Assembly: GCF_008905045.1 (NCBI RefSeq)
Contig: NZ_VWMY01000053.1
Location: 17,640 to 81,639 of the forward strand
Source: Streptomyces albicerus
GTDB taxonomy: Bacteria; Actinomycetota; Actinomycetes; Streptomycetales; Streptomycetaceae
Length of the DNA stretch: 64,000 bases
Direction: 5' to 3'
Shown here: positions 19,626-30,462 of the stretch, in pieces
How positions within the stretch are numbered: the stretch's first letter is position 1
Layout of the letters: each line of letters starts with the position of its first letter
Notes under the pieces: model-generated
Seen by the model: the letters and a program-made list of their open reading frames with translations, nothing else
What the model was told of the DNA's origin: nothing
Database searches by the model: none
Made by a program: the position numbers and the translations under genes

Positions 19626-20638
19626 CGCGTCCTCCGCGTCCGGTACAGCACCAGTACGAACACCGGCACTCCGATCAGCGAGGTCACCACGCCCACCGGC
19701 ACCTCCTGGGGATCGAGGACAGTACGGGCCAGGGTGTCCACCCACACCAGGAACACCGCGCCGGCGAGGGCGGCGACCGGCAGCAGCCGGGCGTGCCCGG
19801 AACCCACCAACGCCCGGGCGGCGTGCGGCAGGACGAGGCCGACGAAGCCGATCGCGCCCGCCGAGCTGACCAGCGCGGCGGTCAGCAGCGCCGTGGCGCA
19901 GAGCAGCACCAGGCGCGTACGCGCCACGGAGACCCCGAGGGTCGCGGCGGCTTCCTGGCCGAAGGCGAAAGCGTCGAGCGTGCGCGCGTACCCGAGGCAC
20001 ACCAGCAGCGTGACTGTGAGCACCGCCAGGCAGACCCAGACGTCGGTCCAGCCGACCCCGCCGAGTGAGCCGAGCAGCCAGAACAGCACTCCGCGGGTGG
20101 TCTCGGCGTCGGCGGCGGTCATCACGACGAAGGAGGTGAGGGCGGAGAAGAGCTGCATCGCGGCGACTCCGCTCAGCACCACGCGGTCCGTCGTGCCGCC
20201 GAGGGTGTGACTGAGCAGCAGGACCAGCCCGAACGAGACGAGCGCGCCGAGGAACGCGCCCGCGGAGACCGACACCAGACCGCCGCCGGCTCCGAGGACG
20301 ACCACGGCGACCGCGCCCGTCGAGGCGCCCGAGGACACGCCGAGGACGAACGGGTCCGCGAGCGGGTTGCGCAGCAGGGACTGCATCACCGCGCCGCACA
20401 CGGCGAGTCCGGCCCCGCAGACGGCGGCGAGGAGCGTCCGCGGCAGTCGCAGCTGCCAGACGATCCCGTCCCGTATCGGGGTCAACTCCGAGCTCCCCCA
20501 GCCGAGATGGGACGCGACCACGGACCAGACGTCACCGACCCGGATGTCCGCCGGACCGATGGTGATCGCGACGGCGACCGACGCGCAGAGCAGTGCGACA
20601 CCGGCCGCGGAGAGCAGTGACAGGCGCAGCCGCGTCAC
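19622..20638 (-). CDS. btuC: ABC importer permease (BtuC/FecCD type)
   Basis: 338 residues. It has about nine to ten hydrophobic segments and family landmarks: IRLPRTLLAAVCGAGLAVCGAVMQSLLRNPLADPF is represented here by LRLPRTLLAAVCGAGLA with NPLADPFVLGVSSGA, and the C-terminal PHAARALVG. It forms the membrane channel for the binding protein and ATPase beside it. The GTG start at 20638 overlaps the upstream stop (GTGA), so all three genes are translationally linked. Confidence 0.88.
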   Translation of the reverse strand: MTRLRLSLLSAAGVALLCASVAVAITIGPADIRVGDVWSVVASHLGWGSSELTPIRDGIVWQLRLPRTLLAAVCGAGLAVCGAVMQSLLRNPLADPFVLGVSSGASTGAVAVVVLGAGGGLVSVSAGAFLGALVSFGLVLLLSHTLGGTTDRVVLSGVAAMQLFSALTSFVVMTAADAETTRGVLFWLLGSLGGVGWTDVWVCLAVLTVTLLVCLGYARTLDAFAFGQEAAATLGVSVARTRLVLLCATALLTAALVSSAGAIGFVGLVLPHAARALVGSGHARLLPVAALAGAVFLVWVDTLARTVLDPQEVPVGVVTSLIGVPVFVLVLYRTRRTR

Positions 20639-21657
20639 CCCGTGAGCCCGAACTCCCGTAGGGCCGAGGCGACTTGCTCGACGCCCTCGACCGTGCGGAT
20701 GGTCGGGTTCATGGCCTGACCGCTGAGCAGGACGTACCGCTTCTTCTTGACGGCCGTCATGTTCCTGGTGACCGGGTCCGACTCCAGGAACTCGATCTTC
20801 TTCTCGGCGGACTCGGCGGTCTGCGACTTTCGGGTCAGGTCGCCGATGACGAGGACGTCGGGGTCGCGGTCGGCGACCGTCTCCCAGTTGATCTGGGGCC
20901 ACTCCTCGTGCGTGTCGTCGAAGACGTTCTTCGCGCCGAGGGCCCGGGTGATGACGCCTGGCGCGCCGCAACAGCCCGCCATGTAGGGCGAGTCGGAGTT
21001 GGCGAACCAGTACAGGAGGGTGACGTCCGACGCGTCGATCCCCGAAGTGGCCTTCCGCATACGCTGCTCGAGCTCGGCGACGAGCTTCTCGCCCCTCTCC
21101 TCCACGCCGAACACCTCGGCGAGGTCGCGTACTTCGCCGTAGATGGCGTCGATGTCGAGGGCGGTCTTCCGCGCTCCGTCGCCGTCTCCGGAGTTGTCCT
21201 TGCCGGCACAGTCGGAGGGTGAGACGTACGCGGGCACGCCGAGCTTCTCGAACTGCTCCCGGGTGGCGACGCCGCCCTTGCCGAGCGTGGACACGAACGA
21301 GGCGGCCACGAAGTCGGGGTCGGCGTCCAGGACCCGTTCGAAGGAGGGGTTGTTGTCGGCGATCCGCTCCACCTTCGCGTTCGCCTTCTCCAGGCCCTTC
21401 ATCACCGGGTCGGTCCAGGTGGCGGTGCCTGCCATACGGTCGACGAGGCCCAGCGAGAGCATGATCTCGGTGGTGCCCTGGTTGAGCGAGACGGCCCGCC
21501 GGGGCGGGGACTCGACGCGTACGGTGCGGCCGCAGTTGTCGAGGCTGACAGCGGCTCCGGAGTCCGACTCGGACGAGCCTGTCGAACCGCAGCCGGCCAA
21601 CAGGAGAGCCCCGGAAAGGAGCAGGGCGGCAGGGCGGGCAAGACGTGCGATGGGCAC
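20635..21657 (-). CDS. btuF: ABC importer binding lipoprotein (BtuF-like)
   Basis: 340 residues. A signal peptide ends in the lipobox LLAGC, so it is a lipoprotein on the outer face of the membrane. A type III periplasmic-binding fold follows (SLNQGTTEIMLSLGLVDRMAG, ...DPDFVAASF, DPDVLVIGD). GTG 21657 is chosen over an upstream ATG at 21765: it has GAGGAA seven bases before it and gives a normal signal peptide, whereas the longer start would read into the riboswitch. First gene of btuFCD. Confidence 0.85.
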   Translation of the reverse strand: MPIARLARPAALLLSGALLLAGCGSTGSSESDSGAAVSLDNCGRTVRVESPPRRAVSLNQGTTEIMLSLGLVDRMAGTATWTDPVMKGLEKANAKVERIADNNPSFERVLDADPDFVAASFVSTLGKGGVATREQFEKLGVPAYVSPSDCAGKDNSGDGDGARKTALDIDAIYGEVRDLAEVFGVEERGEKLVAELEQRMRKATSGIDASDVTLLYWFANSDSPYMAGCCGAPGVITRALGAKNVFDDTHEEWPQINWETVADRDPDVLVIGDLTRKSQTAESAEKKIEFLESDPVTRNMTAVKKKRYVLLSGQAMNPTIRTVEGVEQVASALREFGLTG

Positions 21658-21736
21658 GGGAGTTCCTCGGGCGTCGAGGGCTCGAACGCGGAGCCCGGTC
21701 GTACGGTGCTCCCCCGCCGCGCGTGACCGCGGGGGC

Positions 21737-21899
21737 CGCCAGCAGGTCTTCGGACTCGGGTTCACCCGGACGAGGCGCCTTCCCGGACCGTCGTGTCGGT
21801 CCAGTGGCCGATGCCCCGCCCGTCACCCTCACCGCTGCGCGTCAGCTCCGGATTCCCACCGGATTCCCTGACCCACGTACATGGGTTCGACTGGCCTCG
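21737..21899 (-). ncRNA. Cobalamin riboswitch
   Basis: Reading the minus strand, the segment begins GAGGCCAGTCG, then has GGGAATCCGGTGGGAATCC, a GCTGACGCGCAGCGGTGA loop, GCCACTGG, GGGAAGGCG and ends AGTCCGAAGACCTGCTGGC. These are the conserved boxes of the AdoCbl/B12 riboswitch in the right order, with the ends able to pair as P1. It lies about 80 nt before the GTG of the binding protein, so B12 binding should turn the transporter off. Confidence 0.9.
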
Positions 21900-22048
21900 G
21901 CAAGCTATCACGTACCGGATCACGGCCGTCGCGGGCCGTCCCCGCGGGACACGGCCCCGCTCCCTCCGGTCCGCCTCCGGGAATCACCGTGCGCCGCCCG
22001 CTGTTGCCCGGCTGAACACCTCTTGCAGCCACTCCAAGGAGGCCGACC

Positions 22049-22456
22049 GTGTACGGCGACCCGGCAACGATCCGCAAGATCCTGACCGAGCTCGGCGACA
22101 CCTGGGCGATCGTCGGCCTGTCGTCGAATGAGCGGCGTGCCGCGTACGGCGTCGCCGGCGTCCTCCAGCGCTTCGGCAAGCGCATCGTGCCCGTGCACCC
22201 GAAGGCCGAGACGGTCCACGGCGAAAAGGGATACGCCTCTCTGGAAGAGATCCCCTTCGAAGTCGACGTCGTCGATGTCTTCGTCAACAGCGACCTCGCC
22301 GGGCCCGTCGCCGACGAGGCCGTCACCATCGGCGCCAAGGCCGTCTGGTTCCAGCTCGGCGTCATCGACGAGGCGGCGTACGAGCGCACCCGCGCGGCCG
22401 GCCTCGACATGGTCATGGACCGCTGCCCGGCGATCGAGATCAACTCTCTGCGTTAG
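22049..22456 (+). CDS. CoA-binding domain protein
   Basis: 135 residues. A small Rossmann CoA-binding protein: WAIVGLSSNERRAAYGVAGVL at the N-terminus, RIVPVHPKAETVHG, then VDVFVNSDLAGPVADEAV and a closing MDRCPAIE. Members of this YccU-like family resemble the N-domain of succinyl-CoA synthetase alpha; their physiological role is unclear. GTG 22049 has AAGGAGG seven bases upstream. Single gene. Confidence 0.9.
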   Translation: MYGDPATIRKILTELGDTWAIVGLSSNERRAAYGVAGVLQRFGKRIVPVHPKAETVHGEKGYASLEEIPFEVDVVDVFVNSDLAGPVADEAVTIGAKAVWFQLGVIDEAAYERTRAAGLDMVMDRCPAIEINSLR

Positions 22457-22565
22457 GGCCTGTCCGGCGTATCAGGTCGGAGACGCGGGGTCTGGCGCGC
22501 ATGCGTCAGAGACGCCGGGTCCGGCACGCATATGTACGGGCGGAGAACCGTGGTGTGATGACGCT

Positions 22566-22967
22566 GTGAGCCGTGCTGCCGAAGAGACCAACCGCCGCAT
22601 GCTTCGGGCGCGGGACGCGATGGACCGCTCCTACGCGAAGCCGCTGGACGTCCCGGCCCTGGCCCGGATCGCCCATGTGTCGCAGGCGCACTTCACGCGC
22701 ACCTTCCGGGCCACGTTCGGCGAGACACCGCACCGCTATCTGCAGCGCCGCCGGGTCGAGCGTGCGATGTTCCTGCTGCGGGAGACCGACCGCAGCGTGA
22801 CGGCCATCTGCTTCGAAGTCGGCTTCGGCAGCCCGGGAACCTTCAGTCGCACGTTCCATGACATCGTCGGCCGCTCACCCAGGACGTACCGCAAGGAAGC
22901 CCGGCAGGCCGCGGCCACGAACGTACCGACGTGCTTCACGATGGCGTGGATGCGGCCGAGCGCCTGA
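22566..22967 (+). CDS. AraC-type DNA-binding protein (HTH domain only)
   Basis: 133 residues. It is almost entirely the two-HTH AraC domain: LDVPALARIAHVSQAHFTRTFRATFGETPHRYLQRRR and VTAICFEVGFGSPGTFSRTFHDIVGRSPRTYRK. No effector-binding domain is present, so it acts as a small regulator. GTG 22566 is chosen because it gives the shortest protein that keeps the domain; the ribosome site is weak. The VOC gene starts 76 bp later and may be its target. Confidence 0.85.
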   Translation: MSRAAEETNRRMLRARDAMDRSYAKPLDVPALARIAHVSQAHFTRTFRATFGETPHRYLQRRRVERAMFLLRETDRSVTAICFEVGFGSPGTFSRTFHDIVGRSPRTYRKEARQAAATNVPTCFTMAWMRPSA

Positions 22968-23043
22968 CCGTCCGCGCTGCCTGGAGCGTCCGTCGACTGA
23001 GCAGTTTTGGATAAGTTTTTCGTCCGGCCGGCTCGGTAGCGTG

Positions 23044-23460
23044 ATGCACATGTTCACCGCTATCACGCACTCGCAGATTTATGTCCTCGACCAGGACGAG
23101 GCTCTCGACTTCTACGTCGGCAAGCTCGGCCTGGAGGTCAACTCCGACGCCGACCTGGGCTTCATGCGCTGGCTGACCGTCAGCGTCCCCGGTCACCCGG
23201 AGCGCCAGATCCTGCTGGAGAAGCCCGGGCCTCCGGCGATGTCCGAGGAAACGGCCCAGCAGGTCCGCGAGCTGCTCACCAAGGGCGCCACGGGTGGCCA
23301 TCTCATCTTCAGCACCGACGACTGCCGCAAGACGTACGAGACGCTGCGCGGCAAGGGCGTCGAGTTCACCGAGGAGCCCACCGAGCGCCCGTACGGCATC
23401 GACTGCGGCCTCCGCGACCCCTTCGGCAACAGCATCCGCTTCACCCAGCCGAAGGACTAA
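23044..23460 (+). CDS. VOC-superfamily (glyoxalase-like) protein
   Basis: 138 residues from ATG 23044, or 136 from ATG 23050, which is equally plausible. A single glyoxalase-like domain with paired beta-alpha-beta-beta-beta units: YVLDQDEALDFYVGKLGLEV and GIDCGLRDPFGNSIRFTQP at the C-terminus, with possible metal ligands His near the N-terminus and Glu in the later half. The reaction is unknown. It follows the AraC gene in the same direction. A small repeat (AAGGACT, three copies) runs over the stop codon to 23476. Confidence 0.85.
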   Translation: MHMFTAITHSQIYVLDQDEALDFYVGKLGLEVNSDADLGFMRWLTVSVPGHPERQILLEKPGPPAMSEETAQQVRELLTKGATGGHLIFSTDDCRKTYETLRGKGVEFTEEPTERPYGIDCGLRDPFGNSIRFTQPKD

Positions 23461-23562
23461 GGACTAAGGACTCAGGACTGTTCGAAGATCTTGAGCTGAT
23501 TGATCGTTCGCTCGAACTCAATCCTGCGGGATCCAGTAGGCCTCCCGCGCCCTGTCGAAGTC

Positions 23563-23609
23563 AGTGGGCCGACCGCTTTGGCTGCTATGCCGCCTGCGGT
23601 CGGCCCACT
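23563..23609. terminator. Inverted repeat, 14-bp perfect stem
   Basis: AGTGGGCCGACCGC and its exact complement flank a 19-base spacer, about 100 bp after the VOC stop. A transcription terminator is likely; a protein-binding site is possible. Confidence 0.6.
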
Positions 23610-23987
23610 GGTGCCCGCGCCCGGGAACGGCGCCCGGGATTCGTGTGCCGGATCGGCCTCCGCCGCAGGCCACGGTGATTGCGGACGTGAACATCGCCTC
23701 GGTGATCTCGACCATCGGCACGCTCCGCGCAGGCGGCGTCACCGACCGCGCCCATCGCCACATGACCACCGACGGTGACCACCGACGGTGACCACCGACC
23801 AGTGCCTCCGCGGATGATCCGCGCCAGCCGTCGGCCCTGTTCATCACCGATCTGGCGTATGCGTACGCGTGCTGCCACCGAGGCAGCCTGACCGTGACAC
23901 ACGCCCGGATCCCCGTCAGCACTGGCCGCCACGCCACGACGAGGCAGACGTCGACGACACGGCACCAGACTTTAACCGTTCCTTTTC

Positions 23988-24017
23988 TTGAACCATTCGC
24001 GTTTATGGCTGTAGGTT
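23988..24017 (+). promoter_or_regulatory. furA-katG promoter, probably leaderless
   Basis: TTGAAC at 23988 and TAGGTT at 24012 are 18 bp apart and match the streptomycete -35/-10 pattern. The start codon follows the -10 box by only seven bases, so the transcript would begin at or next to the ATG. The AT-rich stretch around 23970-24005 is the likely FurA-binding region. Confidence 0.55.
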
Positions 24018-24024
24018 CTGCGCC

Positions 24025-24462
24025 ATGACTGCACCCCAGACCCCGACCACCGCCGAGGAGCTGCGCGGTGCCGGCCTGCGGGTGACGGCCGCTCGCGTCG
24101 CGCTGCTCGAGACCGTCCGGAACGGTGATCACCTCGGCGTCGAGGCGATCGCCTCCGGGGTGCGCGAGCGCGTGGGCCACATCTCCCTCCAGGCCGTGTA
24201 TGAGGCCCTTCACGCACTCACCACGGCGGGACTCGTACGCCGCCTCGAACCGCCCGGCAGCCCGGCCCGGTTCGAAGGACGCGTCGGGGACAACCACCAC
24301 CACCTCGTGTGCCGGTCGTGCGGCGCCCTCGCCGACGTCGACTGCGCGGTCGGCCATGCCCCGTGCCTGACCGCGTCCGACGACCGCGGCTTCTCGGTCG
24401 ACGAGGCCGAGGTCATCTATTGGGGCCTGTGCCCCGACTGTTCCACCGCCCGCAGTTCCTGA
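24025..24462 (+). CDS. furA: FurA/CatR-type peroxide-responsive repressor
   Basis: 145 residues. Fur family: winged HTH (LRGAGLRVTAARVALLETV, SLQAVYEALHALTTAGLVRR), metal-site NHHHLVCRSCG and a C-terminal CPDC for structural zinc. FurA proteins repress the adjoining catalase-peroxidase gene and release it on peroxide stress. Stop and katG start are 33 bp apart in one operon. The promoter seems to place the transcript start at the ATG, and no ribosome site precedes it. Confidence 0.93.
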   Translation: MTAPQTPTTAEELRGAGLRVTAARVALLETVRNGDHLGVEAIASGVRERVGHISLQAVYEALHALTTAGLVRRLEPPGSPARFEGRVGDNHHHLVCRSCGALADVDCAVGHAPCLTASDDRGFSVDEAEVIYWGLCPDCSTARSS

Positions 24463-24495
24463 GCACGTGATCCACCCAGTTCGGAAGGATTCCCC

Positions 24496-26712
<2,217 letters not shown>

Positions 26713-26735
26713 CTCGTCGGACTCGTCTGATCATG

Positions 26736-26811
26736 ACGTCCAGGTCGGTCGGCTCGCGCCGGTCGACCTGGACGTACCGCCCCGGCTGGACTCTCCCGTC
26801 CAGCCGGGGCG
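26736..26811. terminator. Two consecutive hairpins after katG
   Basis: First stem ACGTCCAGGTCG (26736-26747) with complement 26764-26775; second stem CGCCCCGGCTGGAC (26778-26791) with complement 26798-26811 and a 6-base loop, followed by TGTCGTTTCC. They separate katG from the convergent membrane gene. Confidence 0.8.
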
Positions 26812-26844
26812 TGTCGTTTCCAGTACGGGTTTCAGGTACGGGTT

Positions 26845-27891
26845 TCAGGTACGGGTTTTCAGAAGCTGCGCAGTCAGCAGCCACAGGGTCAGGGCGAGGG
26901 CCGCGGCACAGCCCCACAAGGCCCAGCCGTAATCGCCGTCGACCAGGCGGTCCAGCCCATAGCCCGCGAACAGCACGCCGGTCAGCGCGAGATATGTGCC
27001 GTCGCGTGTCCACCAGGCCCGCCCGCCGGCCTGCTCGGCCAGCTCCAGGGCGTAGACCTCCACCGGACCGAACTCCTCGGCCGGGGCAGCCCCGGTCGCG
27101 GCGAGGTGGAGCCGGGCATCGGTGACCAGTTGCCGCACCCGATTGCGGGGAAGGCCGTGCCTGCCGGACAGCAGGCCACCGAGGTGGCCGAGCCACTGAT
27201 CGGTATCCGACGCGTCGGCCTCCACAGAGACCGCGGAGTCCGTGCCGTCCGCCTTCTGGACCGGCGCGGTCGCGGCTTTCCGCCGCGTGCGGGCCGAGGA
27301 CTCCAGCCACCGGCCGAGGAGAGCGAGCAGAACCCCGCCCGCGGCGAACGCCCACGCCGGCAGCCGCCCCACAGGGTCGCGCGGCAGTCCGAGGAAGGCA
27401 ATGGCACCCGCCACGACCAGGACCAGCGTGCCGACTGCTGCGGCGGCCGCGGCCCTGGCCCGTCCGGCGGCACGCAGCGCGAGGACCGTGCCGGTCGCCA
27501 CCATCGCGGCCATGACCAGAACGGACCCGGCGACGCTCGCGAAGGTGAGCTCCACCCACCACTCGCCGCGGACCAGCGCCAGCCCCGACCCGACGACCAG
27601 CAGGACGACAACGCCGTACACACCTGCGCGCAGATGGTCGGCCGGACGAAGGCCGGCCCAGTCCCGCCCGGCCCGCTCACCGACCGGATCACGCTCACGA
27701 GCAACCCGCACGGCGTATTCGTCCGGATCCCCGAAAGCCTCCCGCGGGTGCTCGCCCGTCTCCGCGCAGTACTCGGCGGTCTCTTGGATCACGTCCTCCA
27801 CCGCGGCCCGGTCCATACCCGGCTGCAGAGCCAGCCGCAGCTCCAGACTCGCCGCCCACTTCTCATGCGTCTCACTGTGCTGTGCGGTCAT
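26845..27891 (-). CDS. Membrane protein coupled to PadR regulator
   Basis: 348 residues. A soluble N-terminus with two DUF1700-like helical repeats (KWAASLELRLALQPGMDRAAVEDVIQE) is followed by about four hydrophobic segments, a second soluble helical unit (HGLPRNRVRQLVTDARLHLAATG) and two more membrane segments. PadR regulators are often paired with such proteins, and many of these pairs concern envelope stress; the function here is unknown. The ATG overlaps the padR stop (ATGA). Confidence 0.7.
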   Translation of the reverse strand: MTAQHSETHEKWAASLELRLALQPGMDRAAVEDVIQETAEYCAETGEHPREAFGDPDEYAVRVARERDPVGERAGRDWAGLRPADHLRAGVYGVVVLLVVGSGLALVRGEWWVELTFASVAGSVLVMAAMVATGTVLALRAAGRARAAAAAAVGTLVLVVAGAIAFLGLPRDPVGRLPAWAFAAGGVLLALLGRWLESSARTRRKAATAPVQKADGTDSAVSVEADASDTDQWLGHLGGLLSGRHGLPRNRVRQLVTDARLHLAATGAAPAEEFGPVEVYALELAEQAGGRAWWTRDGTYLALTGVLFAGYGLDRLVDGDYGWALWGCAAALALTLWLLTAQLLKTRT

Positions 27892-28244
27892 TCCGTCCCC
27901 CTCGTCGATCGGTCCGTCCCCAGCAGGCCGTCCATCAGGACCGAGAACCGGGCCCACTGCGCCCGCTGCTCCCGAAACCTGTCGTGTCCCGCCTCGGTGA
28001 GCGCGTAGACCTTGCGCCCCGGACCGCCCTCGCCCGGTTCCCAGGTGGCACTCACCACCCCGTCGCGCTCCATCCGCCCCAGCACCGGATACAGAGCGCC
28101 TCCCCGCACCCGTCCGAAGCCCTGCTCGGCCAGGCGCTGCGCCAGCGCGTACCCATGTCCGGGCCCCTCGGCCAGGACCGCGGCGAGAGCGAGTTCGAGA
28201 GCTCCCCGCAGCCATCCGGTCTGCCAGTCGGCCGACGCGTCCAC
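27888..28244 (-). CDS. PadR-family transcriptional regulator
   Basis: 118 residues. Winged HTH of the PadR family: LELALAAVLAEGPGHGYALAQRL, GGALYPVLGRMERDGVV and GRKVYALTEAG, followed by a short C-terminal helix for dimerisation. It is probably an autorepressor of the two-gene operon. GTG 28244 is preceded by a GGGGGTGGG purine run, and a 16-bp palindrome lies about 40 bp upstream. Confidence 0.88.
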   Translation of the reverse strand: MDASADWQTGWLRGALELALAAVLAEGPGHGYALAQRLAEQGFGRVRGGALYPVLGRMERDGVVSATWEPGEGGPGRKVYALTEAGHDRFREQRAQWARFSVLMDGLLGTDRSTRGTE

Positions 28245-28283
28245 CGTCCCACCCCCTAAACAGGATCCGCGAGTACCACGGAA

Positions 28284-28299
28284 CTCGTACTAGTACGAG
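28284..28299. promoter_or_regulatory. Palindrome upstream of padR
   Basis: CTCGTACTAGTACGAG is a perfect 16-bp palindrome about 40 bp before the padR start. It is a strong candidate operator for PadR autoregulation. Confidence 0.6.
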
Positions 28300-28491
28300 A
28301 ATAGACTAGTCCTGTCCGAGAGGGCCGCGCAGCTGTCTCACCGTCACCGCCTCCACAACCTCTACGCATGAGGACTTCTGATGCAGGCTCCGGGTAGACC
28401 CTGCGCACTGATCGCCACACACAGTAAGTTCGGTATCACGCGCGCCACACCATTGCCGCGCGCATCGTGGAACCCGGGTGAGGGGGGAACT

Positions 28492-30411
28492 GTGCGTTCC
28501 GGAGAGGAATTCGCCGGCCGCTATGTCCTCAAGGAGGTCATCGGCACAGGGCGAGGCGGCGATGTGTGGCTGGCCCACGACACGGTGGTGGGGCAGGACG
28601 TCGCACTGAAACCGGAGCGGATGGAGGGCGATCGTGAGACCGAGGTGCGACGGCTGCTGGGCGAGCCGCGTGCCATGGCCAAGTTCCGCGACCATCCCCA
28701 CGTCGTGACCCTGTTCGACGTCGTGACCGTGCCGCGGGACGGGGACGCGGCGGAGACGTACTGGTTCATCATGGAGTACGTGTCCGGCGGCGGCCTGGAC
28801 CGGCAGCCGCAGATGTCTCCCGTGCGGGCGGCCCGCATCGGGGCCCAACTCGCCGACGCGCTCGCCTCCTTGCACGAGGCGGGCATCGTCCACTGCGACG
28901 TCAAGCCCGCCAACATCGGCCTCACGCGGCGGGGTTCCGCGAAGCTGCTGGACTTCGGCGCCGCATACCGGGTCGGCGGCACCGAGACCATCACGGCCAA
29001 CGGCCCGTTCAGTTTCACTCCGGACTACGCCGCCCCCGAGCTGGCCAAGGGGAACGTCCCTCGGCCGGCCTCGGACGTGTTCTGCCTGGCCACCACCCTC
29101 TACGCGCTGGTCACCGGCTCGCCGCCGCGCGGCGGCGGGCCCGAGGACGACGAGGACCACAGCGAGCACGGGGACGGGAAGGACACCGAGCGGCTGAGGT
29201 ACTGGAAGGCCGAGCAGGGCGTCGTCGAGATGGACGCCGCCGCAGTGGGACCGCTGTACCCCGTGCTGACCGCCATGCTGCAGCGCGATCCTCGGCAACG
29301 CCCCGACGCCGCCGAGGTGAAGCGGCTCCTGGAGGCCGTCGCCGGACCCGAGTCGGATGGCCCGGGCACCACGGTGAACCAGTCCGCCTGGCGCCCGCGG
29401 CGGCGCCGGTCGCTGCTCGCCGCGGTCCTCGGTATCAGCGCCTTACTGGCCTTGGGGCTCGTCGTCATCCCCGATGGCGGCGATGACGGGAAGGCCTCCA
29501 ACGAATCCGACCGCAGCCGGATCGAGGAGAACGCCTCGAAGGGCAAACCGCGGGCCCTGATCGGCAATCCGCGTACCGCCGACCTGTGCGCCCTGGCCGA
29601 TCCCGCCGCTCTCGACCGGTTCGGCGACGCCGAAGTGGACGTGGACTACGGGAACTTCGACCGCTGCGACGTGCTGGTCCGCCCCGACGACAAGACCCGG
29701 ATCGACGTGTCGATCCAGCTCCGCCCGGGCTCGCGGCCCGAGACGTCGGAGTCCGTCAGGACCATCGGGAAGATCGGCATCGTGGAGGAGCAGCCGGAGG
29801 ACGACGAGTGCGGGCTGCTGCTGGCGCCTGACGGCGGCGCCGACGGCATGGTCGTCGGGATCCGCGTCAACGAGGGCGACGGCTCTGTGGTCGGCGGCAG
29901 CGCGGCACTGTGCACGGTCGCCGACTCGGCCGCCCGGAGCGCGGCCGAGGTCCTGAACCGGGGTCCGATCCCCCGTCGTTCCCCGGCCTACCCGGACAAC
30001 TCGCTGGCCTGGGCGAACGCCTGCAAGCTGCTCGACACCAAAGCGCTGTCCGTCGTTCCCGGCCTCAAGGCCGACGACCCTGACGTCGGCGTCGCGAACT
30101 GGAGCTGCGAGTGGTCGAGCGACGTCGACGAACTGGAGACGGAGGTGGGCTTCTTCCGCGATCAGCCCAAGTCCGCGGCGGACGGCACCCCCATCACACT
30201 CAGCGGATACGACGCCCTGGTCGAACCGGAGGGCAACGGCGACGAGACCTGCACGGTCTTCGTCGAATACCGCGAGTACGGCGGCCAGAACGCCGAGACC
30301 GCCGCCGAGATGCTGCGCCTGCACGTCGGCGGAAAACGGCCCACCGACGAACTCTGCGAGATGGCCACGGAACTCACGACCTCCGCCGCCGCCGAACTGC
30401 GCGCGCAGTAG
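28492..30411 (+). CDS. Membrane Ser/Thr protein kinase with extracytoplasmic domain
   Basis: 639 residues. Cytoplasmic kinase domain (about 9-280): P-loop GTGRGGDV, the lysine in VALKPER, catalytic loop HCDVKPAN (Asp136, with Cys135 replacing the usual Arg, so a non-RD kinase) and DFG at 154-156. A basic stretch RRRR precedes a single transmembrane helix (about 307-323). The external part (about 330-639) contains paired Cys-bearing repeats (LCALADPAALDRFGDAEV; ANACKLLDTKALSVVPGL) similar to DUF3558-like sensors. GTG 28492 follows GAGGGGGGAAC. Codon 318 is the rare TTA. Confidence 0.88.
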   Translation: MRSGEEFAGRYVLKEVIGTGRGGDVWLAHDTVVGQDVALKPERMEGDRETEVRRLLGEPRAMAKFRDHPHVVTLFDVVTVPRDGDAAETYWFIMEYVSGGGLDRQPQMSPVRAARIGAQLADALASLHEAGIVHCDVKPANIGLTRRGSAKLLDFGAAYRVGGTETITANGPFSFTPDYAAPELAKGNVPRPASDVFCLATTLYALVTGSPPRGGGPEDDEDHSEHGDGKDTERLRYWKAEQGVVEMDAAAVGPLYPVLTAMLQRDPRQRPDAAEVKRLLEAVAGPESDGPGTTVNQSAWRPRRRRSLLAAVLGISALLALGLVVIPDGGDDGKASNESDRSRIEENASKGKPRALIGNPRTADLCALADPAALDRFGDAEVDVDYGNFDRCDVLVRPDDKTRIDVSIQLRPGSRPETSESVRTIGKIGIVEEQPEDDECGLLLAPDGGADGMVVGIRVNEGDGSVVGGSAALCTVADSAARSAAEVLNRGPIPRRSPAYPDNSLAWANACKLLDTKALSVVPGLKADDPDVGVANWSCEWSSDVDELETEVGFFRDQPKSAADGTPITLSGYDALVEPEGNGDETCTVFVEYREYGGQNAETAAEMLRLHVGGKRPTDELCEMATELTTSAAAELRAQ

Positions 30412-30462
30412 ATCCGCGCACAGTAGAGAGGGCGGTGCAGAGAGGGCGGTGGAGCCGTCCTC

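Larger units (their letters stand above)
23461..24024. other. Gene-poor gap before furA
   Basis: About 560 bp. It holds a 14-bp-stem inverted repeat (23563-23609), a short GACCACCGACGGT direct repeat near 23763-23797, and the furA promoter at its right end. No convincing protein was found on either strand. Confidence 0.6.
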
